Assembly: GCF_001613085.1 (NCBI RefSeq)
Contig: NZ_BDBR01000004.1
Location: forward strand, 310,001-374,000
DNA length: 64,000 bases
From: Nocardia salmonicida NBRC 13393
Lineage (GTDB): Bacteria > Actinomycetota > Actinomycetes > Mycobacteriales > Mycobacteriaceae
Direction: 5' to 3'
Within the stretch, counting starts at the first letter, position 1. Each line of letters opens with the position of its first letter. The position numbers and the translations under genes were made by a program. Of this stretch, positions 37,945 through 46,620 are shown one piece after another. Below the pieces are notes generated by a model. It saw nothing but the letters and a program-made list of their open reading frames with translations, was not told the origin of the DNA and did no database searches.

Positions 37945-38250
37945 CGGGCGGTACGAGGCCGTCAACTCGGTGCTGTCGAGTTCGGCGGGCAGCCCGGGTG
38001 CAGCCGTAGTGTGTCGTGCCGGGTCTCGATGCCGCTGTAGCAACGCAGCACCATGTCGGCGGTGCCCGCCCGGCGTGCGCGAGGCGGAGCCGTGGCTGGT
38101 GCGGGCGATGTAGTAGTCGACCGGGAGGGGGGACGAGCTCGGTCGGTAGCGCGTGGCCGAGGTGTTCGAACACTTCGCGGAGTTCCTCGGCGGAGAACAG
38201 GTAGAACAGCATGAGAACGTCGGCCTGCTTGGAGACCCTGTAGCGATTGG
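37945..38250 (-). pseudogene. GH65 sugar phosphorylase / OtsB1-like remnant
   Basis: On the minus strand, NRYRVSKQADVLMLFYLFSA continues to EELREVFEHLGHALPTEL in one frame. VDYYIARTSHGSASR follows in another frame and CYSGIETRHDTLRLHPG in a third. These are hallmark C-domain segments of GH65 kojibiose/trehalose phosphorylase-type enzymes, including the HAD-GH65 fusion OtsB1. At least two frameshifts and a deletion are present, and the N-terminal half is gone. In Mycobacterium tuberculosis the OtsB1 gene (Rv2006) belongs to the DosR regulon, which fits the neighbouring CtpF-like gene. Confidence 0.7.
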
Positions 38251-38293
38251 TGGGGTCTTACACGTGCGCCGCGTCGATGATTGCACCCACCTG

Positions 38294-38329
38294 ACGACCA
38301 ATGGCCCGGTGGCGGAGGTCTGCGGTCCC
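38294..38329. promoter_or_regulatory. Tandem DosR-box-like sites
   Basis: ACGACCAATGGCCC (38294-38307) resembles GGGACCAATGGCCC; 38315-38329 read in reverse is GGGACCGCAGACCTC, 13 of 15 identical to the site at 42217-42231. Centres are about 21 bases apart. They lie between the GH65 remnant and the P-type ATPase gene, 515 bases before the latter. Confidence 0.3.
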
Positions 38330-38843
38330 TGGCGACGATCGCTGGCGGGTGGTCGAATCGAAAGGTCTCGTTCGACAGCGAGATGCGGACGTCGTTTCGA
38401 GCTTCTTGCGCGGCAGATGGCGACTCCGAACTCGGACATGCAGATTCTGGACGCCAGGGAGACCATATGAGAATCGATGGAGTCCTCGACACTGTAGGAG
38501 ATGCGAAGTCGGTCGAAAATGTGTATGCCCCGCCGAGAGAATGTGACAAAACGACGGTAATCGGCGTCGCCACGATCTGCGGCGGTGCCGGAGGCGAGGC
38601 GGTGGGCAGGGCCCGGATGGCTCCGGCTCGGAACAAAGCTGGTCGGTGCATTCGTCGTTCGAGGTGGCTGGGTGTGGTGGCAGCCAGCGGTCGACGCGAA
38701 TCGGCTGACCGTCGTTATAGGGGTTGTAGCACTCGCCATCGGCGTGCTCTGGGCGAACAGGCGTTGGTCGAGGTCCGAACTCGCCACCGGCGTCGTCGAC
38801 TCCGCAAGTCCGCTCGGTACATGGTGAACATCGGTCGAGGACT
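38330..38843. other. Region between GH65 remnant and ctpF-like gene
   Basis: About 510 bases without a clear gene. A plus-strand frame 38585-38827 with a GTG start could encode an 80-aa protein with one good hydrophobic helix (LTVVIGVVALAIGVLWA), but it lacks a Shine-Dalgarno. The rest looks like degraded sequence. Confidence 0.35.
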
Positions 38844-41519
38844 GTGACGTCGGCGAAGAAGGCGGGCGCGGATTCGGCGGTCGCGTCCTGTGCGAGCACC
38901 CTCGCTGGAGATGTTCGCGTGGCCGATCTCGGCTTGTCGTCGGCGCAGGCGGCGCAGCGATTGGCCGAAGACGGCCCGAATGCGTTGCCGAAGCCTCCTC
39001 CTGTCCGCCTTCGGCAACGCGTGGGGCGACAGCTACGTGATCCGCTTGTTGTGGTGCTGTTGGTCGCGGTGGTACTGACTGCTCTGACACAGGACTGGAC
39101 CGACATGGCGGTGATCCTGCTGGTGATCGTCGTCAACAGCGTTGTCGGTGTGAGCCAGGAAGTGCGGGCAGACCGCGCGATAGCTGCGTTGTCCGCGCTC
39201 ACAGCTCCGGTTGCGCGGGTGGTCAGAGATGGAAGCCAATTCGAGATCCCGGCTACCGGGGTCGTTGTCGGTGACATTGTGGTGCTAGCCGAAGGCGACA
39301 TCATCCCCGCAGATATCAGAGCCATCGAGACCGTGGCGATGATGGTCGACGAGTCGGCACTGACCGGGGAATCGGTGTCAGTAGACAAAGCTGCCGGTGA
39401 TGACCTTTCGGCGGGAACCGTCGTCGTCCGCGGCCGAGGGCGGGGCGAGATCATCGCCGTAGGAGTGCACAGCGCGACGGGGAGGATCGCGCATCTGATG
39501 GACCGAGGCGCCGAATCTACGCCGCTGCAGCAGCGTCTGAAAGATATCGGGCGGTTGCTGGCCGGCGTTGTGGTGGCGCTGTGTGCAGTCGTGCTCGTGC
39601 TAGGGCTCATCCGTGGTGTGTCGGTGGAGTTGATGCTGATTACCGCGATCAGCCTCGCCGTGGCTGCGGTTCCGGAGTCGCTGCCCGCCGTGGTCACGCT
39701 CGGCTTGGCCTTGGGTGCTCGGCATATGGCAAACCGGCATGCGTTGATCCGCAGGTTGCCCGCCGTAGAAACCCTGGGTTCGGTCACGGTGCTCGCGACC
39801 GACAAGACCGGCACTTTGACCGAAGGGCGGATGGTCGCGCGGAAGCTGTGGACACCAGAACGGGAAGCGGAGGTTGTCGGCACCGGCTATTCTCCCGACG
39901 GCGCCGTCTACTCGGCCCAGGACCGCCTGCAGCCGGTCCACCCCGGCGATATGACAGAACTTCTGACCGCAGCGGCACTGTGCAATGACGCACGCCTGGT
40001 GAAGTCCGAACCCGATGGTTGGCGCGCGCTAGGTGATCCGACCGAAGCTGCGCTGTTGGCTGCTGCGGCGCGCCTTGGGCTCGACCACGATGCCTTGAAC
40101 GCCAGGTTCCCGCGCCAGGCCGAGCTTCCTTTCGACAGTGATCGCAAGCGGATGACAACCGTGCATGAGCAACCCAACGGTGGACATCGGGTGATCTGCA
40201 AGGGTGCCCCTGAGGCGATATTGAATACGAACGTACTGCTCGACGCGGACGATGTGATCCAGAGGGCCTCGCGGTGGGCCACCGATCTGGCCGCAGAGGG
40301 GTACCGGGTTCTGGCTGTGGCCGCAGCCGACCACGCCGCCGGGCCTCGAGTCGACCACGGCCTCGAGCACCAGCTGCACCTGCTCGGTCTCGTCGCTATC
40401 GTCGACCCCCCGAGGAAGGCTGCCGTCGGCACTATCGCCGCGTGTAGGCGAGCCGGTATCCGGCCCGTGGTCATCACCGGCGATCACCCGGGTACCGCGC
40501 ACTCGATCGCCGTCGACCTCGGGATCATCGGTGGCTCCGACAGCGTGGTCGACTGCCGACACCTGTCCGAGCGGCAACTGGCGGGCGGCACCGTGTTCGC
40601 TCGTGCCACGCCCGGTCAGAAGCTCGACATCATCGACGCGCTCCGGGCGGACGGCCAGATCGTGGCGATGAACGGTGATGGCGTCAACGACGGGCCGGCC
40701 CTGCGCCGTGCCGACATCGGTGTCGCGATGGGCGGGAGGGGGACCGAGGTGGCCCGTCAGGCCGCCGATCTCGTGCTCGCCGACGACGACCTGGAAACCG
40801 TCGTCGTCGCGGTGGAGGAGGGGCGGAGGGTCTACTCGAATATCCGGCGGTTCCTGGTCTATGGGCTCTCCGGCGGTGCCACGGAGATCGCTGTCATGCT
40901 CGTCGGTCCGTTCTTCGGTCTGGCTCTGCCGCTGCTACCGGCCCAGATTCTGTGGATCAATCTGCTCACCCACGGACTTCCCGGTGTCGCCATGGGAGGA
41001 GAGCCCGCCGATCCGGCGGCGATGTCTCTGCGACCGCGCCCTCCGTCCGAGAGCATTCTCGGTGCCGGACTCTGGCAACGGGTCTTGCGTATCGCCGTGG
41101 TGCTGACAGCGGTCACCTTGGGAGTCGGGTTATGGGCTTATCACACCGACCGGCCATGGCAGAGCATGGTCTTCTTCACCCTGGGCGCCATTCAATTGGG
41201 TGTCGCGCTCGGCTCGCGCACTCGGATCGGCTCGTTGGCCAATCCGATGCTGTTGGTCGCGGTCGCTACGGCGGTGGCTCTCCAACTCGCAGGACTCTAT
41301 GTGCCTGCACTTCGCGAGGTTCTCGGAACCGAGCCGCTGAGCGGGTTCGAATTGCTCATCGCCGGGTCGGTGTCGATTCTCGGTTACGTCGCGGTGCGGC
41401 TGGATCGCGTCATTCATCCCAGCGCAGCGGCACGCGCGACCGCGCCGCACACGACGGTCCCGGGTTCTGCACCTATCGAAGCGAGTCCGAACACGCGCGT
41501 GATGCGCGGCCGAGGATAG
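38844..41519 (+). CDS. P-type cation-transporting ATPase (P2 type, CtpF-like)
   Basis: An 891-aa membrane pump. The N-terminal actuator part (GLSSAQAAQRLAEDGPNALP) is that of P2-type Ca2+-like ATPases. The dephosphorylation loop is ALTGESVSVDKA, the M4 helix has AAVPESLPAVV, and the phosphorylation site DKTGTLTEG has its Asp near residue 319. The nucleotide-binding KGAPEAI and the hinge GDGVNDGPALRRADIGVAMG follow, then the C-terminal helix bundle. The GTG start has GAGG close upstream. Mycobacterial CtpF (Rv1997), a DosR-induced Ca2+-export ATPase, is the closest named type. The transported ion cannot be fixed from sequence. Confidence 0.93.
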   Translation: MTSAKKAGADSAVASCASTLAGDVRVADLGLSSAQAAQRLAEDGPNALPKPPPVRLRQRVGRQLRDPLVVVLLVAVVLTALTQDWTDMAVILLVIVVNSVVGVSQEVRADRAIAALSALTAPVARVVRDGSQFEIPATGVVVGDIVVLAEGDIIPADIRAIETVAMMVDESALTGESVSVDKAAGDDLSAGTVVVRGRGRGEIIAVGVHSATGRIAHLMDRGAESTPLQQRLKDIGRLLAGVVVALCAVVLVLGLIRGVSVELMLITAISLAVAAVPESLPAVVTLGLALGARHMANRHALIRRLPAVETLGSVTVLATDKTGTLTEGRMVARKLWTPEREAEVVGTGYSPDGAVYSAQDRLQPVHPGDMTELLTAAALCNDARLVKSEPDGWRALGDPTEAALLAAAARLGLDHDALNARFPRQAELPFDSDRKRMTTVHEQPNGGHRVICKGAPEAILNTNVLLDADDVIQRASRWATDLAAEGYRVLAVAAADHAAGPRVDHGLEHQLHLLGLVAIVDPPRKAAVGTIAACRRAGIRPVVITGDHPGTAHSIAVDLGIIGGSDSVVDCRHLSERQLAGGTVFARATPGQKLDIIDALRADGQIVAMNGDGVNDGPALRRADIGVAMGGRGTEVARQAADLVLADDDLETVVVAVEEGRRVYSNIRRFLVYGLSGGATEIAVMLVGPFFGLALPLLPAQILWINLLTHGLPGVAMGGEPADPAAMSLRPRPPSESILGAGLWQRVLRIAVVLTAVTLGVGLWAYHTDRPWQSMVFFTLGAIQLGVALGSRTRIGSLANPMLLVAVATAVALQLAGLYVPALREVLGTEPLSGFELLIAGSVSILGYVAVRLDRVIHPSAAARATAPHTTVPGSAPIEASPNTRVMRGRG

Positions 41520-41659
41520 GTTGCTCCTCGGGACGATATTCCTGGCCGTGCAACGGCTTTCGCCCCGCCGCGGCCGCGCTGGCGTTGGACACCGGTGTCG
41601 AAGCCGCCCTGCGGTCGCGGCCACGATCGCCGCCAACCTCCGGCCCACCGTAGGGTCCT

Positions 41660-41885
41660 CGACCATCTCTGCGAGGCGCTCTCGCACTCGCGCCCCTGGG
41701 AGGTCTACTCGAGCTGGCAGCGGATCAAATCGCCCACCATGATCATCGGCGCCGGGAACATCACCATCGCCCCGCCGGCCACCGTGGCAAAACCGTTCTA
41801 CAACAACGTCTGTGGTCCCGGACAAGGCGTATCTGGAATCCCGAGGCGGGAGTCACTCCACACCTGTCGCGCCCAGCGAGACCAC
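41660..41885 (+). pseudogene. Cutinase/polyester-hydrolase-like lipase remnant
   Basis: In one frame PWEVYSSWQRIKSPTMIIGA is followed by NITIAPPATVAKPFYNNV. In the next frame DKAYLESRGGSHSTPVAPS follows. These align in order with the C-terminal half of bacterial cutinases ([20 protein letters not shown]...FY, then KAYLELDGATHFAP). The catalytic Asp is lost (GNITIAP) and a frameshift near 41810 breaks the gene. The N-terminal half with the Ser is missing. Confidence 0.6.
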
Positions 41886-41970
41886 AGGTGCTCAATCACC
41901 TTCAGGGCCGCGGCGACGATCTGTTCGCCAGCGGCCCTTCGGTCTCATTTGTCCTCAGCATGAGCCGCGA

Positions 41971-42069
41971 CTACATCGGCCCCATTGGTCCCATCGGTGG
42001 GAAGACGCCCCATTCGTGCATGAGCATCATGATGGTATGGAAGATCTGATGGATCTGATTTCCCAGCAT
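41971..42069 (-). CDS. 32-aa Met/His-rich microprotein
   Basis: The ATG at 42069 is preceded by GAGGAGGAATCAGGCA, an excellent Shine-Dalgarno at normal spacing. The peptide starts MLGNQIHQIFHTIMML and continues MHEWGVFPPMGPMGPM. It has seven Met and three His in 32 residues, an amphipathic first half with the His on one side, and a Pro-Met-Gly repeat tail. No family is recognised. Met/His clusters can bind Cu(I) or Ag(I), but this is only a possibility. A GGGACC-type site lies about 150 bases upstream. It stands alone among pseudogenes, so its intact start signals are notable. Confidence 0.5.
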   Translation of the reverse strand: MLGNQIHQIFHTIMMLMHEWGVFPPMGPMGPM

Positions 42070-42604
42070 TGCCTGATTCCTCCTCGGGCCGTGCGGAATG
42101 CACGGCTCACCATCCGACTGTGCGCGGGGCCGTGATCGGGTGAGTAGGGCCGGAATGCCCTCCCTGATCGCCACAGGTCACCAGGCGTATCGCCGATCGG
42201 CTGACAGGTCTGGATGGAGGTCACCGGTCCCGGGGCCCGGTGACGTTGGGCTCTTTCCCGGCGACCGGCCGGCGCGCGATCGTCAGTTGATTCGTTGGCT
42301 GTACCCCACAGGGGTTTCCGGTATCTGGTAAGTGTTGGTTAGCGAGTCGGTTCGGGCCATCGCCCCACGAGCTGATCCACGTTTGGATGCCAGCGCGGAG
42401 TTCGGTGATAGTGCCGACCGTGACTGTCGGCCCAGCGCGATCCAGTTGTCGACCGTGAACTCCCTCCAAGGGATCCGTCTGTCCAGGCGCCCAGATCGAT
42501 CAGGCGCGTTCGCCTAATTCAGACTTTTGCGGGCCTTGCCCGATAGATCGCTTGGTCGGAAATATTCGCCGCGCAATGGCTGTCGCCCGTGGTGCTGGCC
42601 GGAA
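42070..42604. other. Gene-poor stretch
   Basis: About 530 bases in which I see no convincing gene. It holds the probable upstream region of the microprotein (site at 42217-42231) and ends at the CRISPR-repeat-like sequence at 42605. Confidence 0.4.
42217..42231 (-). promoter_or_regulatory. DosR-box-like site upstream of the microprotein gene
   Basis: Read on the minus strand: GGGACCGGTGACCTC. It shares 13 of 15 bases with the site at 38315-38329 and the GGGACC half with those at 46520 and 50444. Confidence 0.3.
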
Positions 42605-42632
42605 GGCTCACCCCCGCTCGCGCGGGCAGCAC
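42605..42632 (+). repeat. Single type I-E CRISPR-repeat-like sequence
   Basis: Exactly 28 bases (GGCTCACCCCCGCTCG followed by CGCGGGCAGCAC) that closely resemble the actinobacterial type I-E repeat. No second copy is found 61 bases on either side and there are no cas genes nearby, so this is not an array; it may be a relic. Confidence 0.35.
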
Positions 42633-42731
42633 ACTAATTCACCTGCACGTTTGCACGCCAATCACCCGATTCACATTCGCTTTCGATCAACCTCCACGAC
42701 CAAACACCAACGGGTCCAACTACTCTCGCGC

Positions 42732-43007
42732 ATGCCTCCTCCTGAAGAACCAACCATCCTTGCGGGTGAGGTTCTCGCGCGCCACTATGTCGATGGGTGG
42801 AGCGCCAGTCCTATCTCCGGTGATCTCGGGCGTAGCCGCTCGGCGGTCAGCCCGATCCTGTGCGACGCCGAGCGACTCCGTGCGCACTCCGGCGCCGACG
42901 GTACGCACACACAGGCCCAGTCGCCTACCGACGGCGCGCACGCCGAGGCCGAGCCGCCCACAGCGCGTGCGCACGCAGAGATCGGTCGTGCGCACGCAGA
43001 AACGTAG
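42732..43007 (+). CDS. Small helix-turn-helix protein, probably a remnant
   Basis: A 91-aa frame from the ATG at 42732. Residues about 10-50 (GEVLARHYVDGWSASPIS, then GRSRSAVSPIL) look like a homeodomain-like helix-turn-helix. The C-terminal half is an imperfect repeat rich in Ala, His and Glu (THTQAQ, AHAEAE, AHAEIG, AHAET). It lies just before the broken amidoligase gene. No clear ribosome binding site is seen. It may be the leftover of a plasmid- or phage-type gene. Confidence 0.4.
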   Translation: MPPPEEPTILAGEVLARHYVDGWSASPISGDLGRSRSAVSPILCDAERLRAHSGADGTHTQAQSPTDGAHAEAEPPTARAHAEIGRAHAET

Positions 43008-43045
43008 GCAGCCGGTTGAGCCAGCCAATAATTCGACGTACCCGC

Positions 43046-43715
43046 ATGCCGCCCGCATTTTGCCGTGCCCGAGATCGATCTGCACGACCCTGTGGGATCT
43101 GTCAATCCCGTGAGCCCGACATCCACGTCGACATCGACGGCGGACGCGTCTGCCCACGCTGCGTGCTGACCTGCGCACAGTGCTACCGCTGCGGTGCCCG
43201 CTCGCTCACCCTCACCGACACCGCCGAAGCAGGCAACTGTGTTCGACCTGCGTGAGCAGGTTGCACCGTGCGGGTCCTGCTCCGACGTCACCTTCACCCG
43301 GCTACCGGTCGATACCGGTGGGTTCGTGTGCGGGATCTGCGCACACCAGCTCTACGACCAGTGCTCCCAATGCGAGCGCTACACCCTGCACAGCCGCTAC
43401 GTCGTCGGCAACCAACGCGCCTGCCCCGCATGCGCACAGTTACAGCGCGCATGCCAGGACTGCGGCACGCTGATTTCCGCGCGCCGCGGCTGCGACCGTT
43501 GCGCTGATCCGCACGCGTTGTGGAACTACACCTACCGGCCCGATCCGATCTTCCATGGCACCGGGCCGCTGTTCCTCGGGCTGGAACTGGAAGTCATCGT
43601 CCCCGACGATCGCTTCGACGACGCGATCACTACCGCGACCGACGCGCTCGGTTCACTCGGGTATTTGAAGCGCGATTCCTCGATCCGGCCATCCGGTTTC
43701 GAGATCGTGTCCCAC
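43046..43715 (+). pseudogene. Zinc-ribbon / amidoligase-type protein, frameshifted and truncated
   Basis: The first frame (43046-43255) has CxxC pairs (CGICQSREPDIH, CPRCVLTCAQCYRCG). After two shifts near 43235 it continues with EQVAPCGSCSDVTF, VCGICAHQLYDQCSQC and CPACAQLQRACQDCG. Then FLGLELEVIVPDDRFDDAI and IRPSGFEIVSH match the N-terminal part of putative amidoligases (G-x-E-x-E motif). At about 43715 the sequence changes abruptly into the C-terminus of a CrcB-type protein. Such amidoligases are common in mobile elements. The gene is non-functional in this form. Confidence 0.6.
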
Positions 43716-43853
43716 CTTCTGCTGCGTGGCCATCACCCATGGTCCGCGATCACCTACACCCTCGGCACGGTAATCGCGGGCATGGTGGCGACGGCGGTCG
43801 GGATCGCCCTGGGTACGTGGATGACATCGTGGCGCGGTGAGGAGCAGAATTGA
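43715..43853 (+). pseudogene. C-terminal fragment of a first CrcB-like fluoride channel gene
   Basis: WSAITYTLGTVIAGMVATAV plus GIALGTWMTSWRGEEQN is a typical last CrcB helix and tail. It is fused in frame to the amidoligase remnant. Its TGA overlaps the ATG of the next crcB (TGATG), the usual coupling of paired crcB genes. The first three helices are gone, so the fusion is unlikely to work. Confidence 0.6.
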
Positions 43854-44216
43854 TGGTGCTATGGGTTGGGTTGGCTGGGAGTGCCGGTGCGGTGGCGCGG
43901 TTCGTTCTCGATGGGATGATCCGGTCGAGACGGACATCGGAGTTCCCGTGGGCGACGATCATCGTCAACGTGACCGGGTCCCTGCTCCTGGAGTTCATCG
44001 CCGGGCTGGTCCTGTTCCACGGTGCGCCGGGTTCGGTTCAAACAATCGTGGGCGTGGGGTTCTGTGGTGGGTACACCACCTTCAGTACCGCCAGTTTCGA
44101 AACAGTGCGATTGATCCAACGCCAACGCTATCGAGCCGGCCGCGGCAAACGCGTTCGGAACGTTGGCGCTGACCGTCCTAGCGGGCGCAGACGGACTGGC
44201 ATCGGCCGGATGGTGA
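43853..44216 (+). pseudogene. crcB: CrcB-like fluoride channel with C-terminal frameshift
   Basis: The ATG at 43853 starts LWVGLAGSAGAVARFVLDG, followed by WATIIVNVTGSLLLEFIAG and GFCGGYTTFSTASFETVRL, the hallmark CrcB/Fluc pore segments. After RQRYRA the frame runs into an Arg-rich tail ending at 44230. Shifting by one base near 44136 restores NAFGTLALTVLAGADGLASA, the expected fourth helix, ending at the TGA 44214-44216. An extra G in GCCGGCCGCG would explain it. Either the channel is broken or the base is a sequencing error. Confidence 0.75.
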
Positions 44217-44226
44217 GGAGAAGACA

Positions 44227-44778
44227 ATGAGCGAATCCCAGCATCGGCAACCCGGTGACCGAGACTGGCGAGAGCCATTGCGCGTGGACGGCCCCTCAGG
44301 ACCGGCAGTCCCGGCGACCCATGTCGTGGTCGGGTTCGACCGGCACAACGCCAGCCATATCGCGCTCGACTACGCGATCGGGTTGGCTGCCGCGCTCAAT
44401 GCGTACCTGCATGTCGCCCACGTCATCGATACCGACGACCTGCCCATCGACCCCGATGCCGCCGATTGGGACCGCGCGATCGCCGAGGTCGTCGAGCGCG
44501 AACGCGCGTACGCGTGCTCGATGCTGGCCGCACTGCCCGGCAACTGGTCCTACCACGCACATCGAGGCAACCCCGCGCATCTGCTGGGCTCGATAGCCGA
44601 CGCCAACGACGCGGCGATGATCGTGATCGGCGCCCCACGCCACGGCTTAGCATCGCTGTTCGAGCGTTTACTCGGGGAGTCGGTGTCGGCCCAGTTGATC
44701 CATCACGGCCAACGGCCCGTGGTGTTGGTTCCCGAACACAGCCCCGCCTCGGCCTGGCTGTCTCGGCCAGCACGGTGA
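44227..44778 (+). CDS. Universal stress protein (UspA family)
   Basis: A 183-aa single-domain protein with GAGGAGAAGACA before the ATG. The fold starts with HVVVGFDRHNASHIALDYAI, and the ATP-binding motif is GAPRHGLASLFERLLGESVS (G-x2-G-x9-G-E-S). The last strand is RPVVLVPE. A polar 28-residue N-terminal extension is present. It follows the crcB gene by a few bases and was probably in that operon. Mycobacterial Usp genes are prominent in the DosR regulon. Confidence 0.9.
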   Translation: MSESQHRQPGDRDWREPLRVDGPSGPAVPATHVVVGFDRHNASHIALDYAIGLAAALNAYLHVAHVIDTDDLPIDPDAADWDRAIAEVVERERAYACSMLAALPGNWSYHAHRGNPAHLLGSIADANDAAMIVIGAPRHGLASLFERLLGESVSAQLIHHGQRPVVLVPEHSPASAWLSRPAR

Positions 44779-45446
44779 ACCCGCCCAAGCGTCTCGAACC
44801 ACCGAGAATCCGCCCGCCGATGAGCGCGTAGCGGATGGGTCCCCCCATGCCAGCGGAAGCGGCAGGTGGGGTGTGCCCGCACGCGGCTCCGGGCTGTGAC
44901 GGCCTCCGCCGCCCGTGGTGAGACCAGCAAAACACCTCGATCGACTGATTCACACACCCGACCAGACACGCGCGTCGTCCGTCAAGTGAACGCAAAATCA
45001 GCTTCGGCAACCAGCTGACCCAAGAGAATTCCCAGGTCACTCGCGTTCCCTTCTTCGATGTGCCCGGCCGTGGGCGCGAACCTGCGACCGCCCCTCGCAA
45101 CAGTTGATGGATTCGGATTTCTAGCGCTCACCCATGCCTCAGATTGGACGCTGATGTACTGCAATCCCTCATCTGGTCACGGGCTACCGGGTTCAATCGC
45201 CGGTGTTTCTACGATTTTCAGACGGGTTTGCACAGGAGCTTCCGGGAAACGCTGGGTACCTTCAGGGCTACCAAATAGTCATCTACCTGAGGAAACAGGG
45301 AAATAATGGGTTTTGTCGGCATCCTCGGGAACCTGTGGAAACGCTGTGCCGACTTTCATGACCGACAATGCCTTAGAGGATGTCTCACGTCGTAGTCGGG
45401 TAGTCGTGATCTAACCGGAATCTCTTGTGGTGCATGATGTTCGGTA
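44779..45446. other. Region between usp and IS5 remnant
   Basis: About 670 bases with no gene that I can support. A minus-strand frame 44982-45164 (ending LGILLGQLVAEADFAFT) has some protein-like composition but no start signal. The end of this stretch probably belongs to the IS5 element. Confidence 0.4.
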
Positions 45447-46190
45447 GTGACCGACAAATTGTCGTTGCGTCTGGTACCCGATGAGCTGTGGGAGCTGGCC
45501 GAGCCGCTGTTGCCGGCGTGCTCGCCCCGCCGCCAAGGCGGCGGGACCGCACCGACCGATGAACGGGCCGTGTTCACCGCGGTGGTCTACGTGTTGACCA
45601 GCGGATGCGCGTGGCGGATGCTGCCACCCTCGTTCGGGGTCACAGTCCCGACCGCCCATCGCAGGTTCACGAAGCGGACCGAGGCGGGTTTATCGCGGCG
45701 ACTACAGTGCGCCGTGCTCGACGAACTCGGTAGTCAGGGATTGCTCGACTGGTCGCGCGTCGTGGTCGACGGTGCGTCGGTTCGGGCAAAGAAGGGGACC
45801 GATGACCGGGCCGAATCCGGCCGATAGGGGCGAGTCGGGCTCGAAACTGCACAAGCTGTCCGACCGTTCGGACATACCCATCGCGGTGGCGGCCCCGGCG
45901 GCGACCACTCCCGACGCCGAAGCTCTGATCCCGGTGTGGTCCCGAGGTGTCGAAAGCCGGGAAAGTTACACGCGGACAAGGCCTATGACGACCGGCAGCT
46001 GCGGGATCGGGTGCGTGATCGAGGAATCGGTGTGCGGCTCGCCCGCAATGGAATCGAGTCCAGCCAGCACTTCGGTCGTCACCGATGGGTGTCGAACGCA
46101 CCTTCGCCTGGCTAGGCGGGTACCTGAGCCGTCACGGGCTGGGGGCCAAGTGCGCTACCGGATTCCCCGCCAGAGGGGCTGGCCGGTGCA
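45447..46190 (+). mobile_element. IS5-family transposase remnant
   Basis: The first frame (45447-45827) has PDELWELAEPLLPACSPRR, the DUF4096-type N-terminus, CAWRMLPPSFGVTVPTAHRR and VVVDGASVRAKKG, with the first DDE Asp in VVVDG. The rest appears in other frames: GPNPADRGESGSKLHKLSD, LHADKAYDDRQLRDRVRDRG, VRLARNGIESS and GRHRWVSNAP, then VERTFAWLGGY. At least three frameshifts make it inactive. Terminal inverted repeats were not identified. The composition matches other actinobacterial IS5 elements. Confidence 0.85.
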
Positions 46191-46519
46191 GTGAGAACGG
46201 TTACCTACACCGTTGACGCCGCCGACATCTCATGTTGACTCAGAGTCTCGATCCACACCTGGAAACTGCGGCTGCCAGGGACGGGCTGCCCGATGTGGCG
46301 GCGGGAGCGATCACTCCAAAGCCCATCCAGGCGTATCCCCAGCCACTGACATCGTGGTCGTACCAGTACATTTTCGATCTCCTTCCGCGATCCGAACCGC
46401 GTAACACGGCGATCTGCCGGTAGTGCAACCCTCGCCCTTCCTGCCACGGTGAGGTAAGGGCCGACAGGCACCATCGGGGAGTACCAATTTCTCCCAAATG
46501 ACTTTGGTCGAAGCCGTCA
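46191..46519. other. Region after the IS5 remnant
   Basis: About 330 bases with no gene seen on either strand. It probably contains the right end of the IS element and the promoter of the UsfY-like gene. Confidence 0.4.
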
Positions 46520-46534
46520 GGGACCAACGCCTCT
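46520..46534 (+). promoter_or_regulatory. DosR-box-like site upstream of the UsfY-like gene
   Basis: GGGACCAACGCCTCT, 87 bases before the GTG at 46621. It matches the site at 50444-50458 at 13 of 15 positions. Confidence 0.4.
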
Positions 46535-46620
46535 CACCACCGAGCAGGGGGCGGAGAGACAGTTGTCGACGGGCCGCGGAAAATATCCCGTTCCGACGCA
46601 ACAACATCGGAGGAAGCATA

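Noticed and set aside
38258..39883. 541-codon minus-strand frame opposite the P-type ATPase
   Set aside because: Ser/Thr/Arg-rich shadow; only a few short segments at its downstream side belong to the GH65 remnant in other frames.
41985..42000. GGGACCAATGGGG as a DosR box on the minus strand
   Set aside because: It lies inside the Pro-Met-Gly repeat codons of the microprotein gene, so the match is best explained by coding sequence.
42605..42632. A CRISPR array
   Set aside because: Only one repeat-like unit is present and no spacer-repeat periodicity or cas gene is visible.
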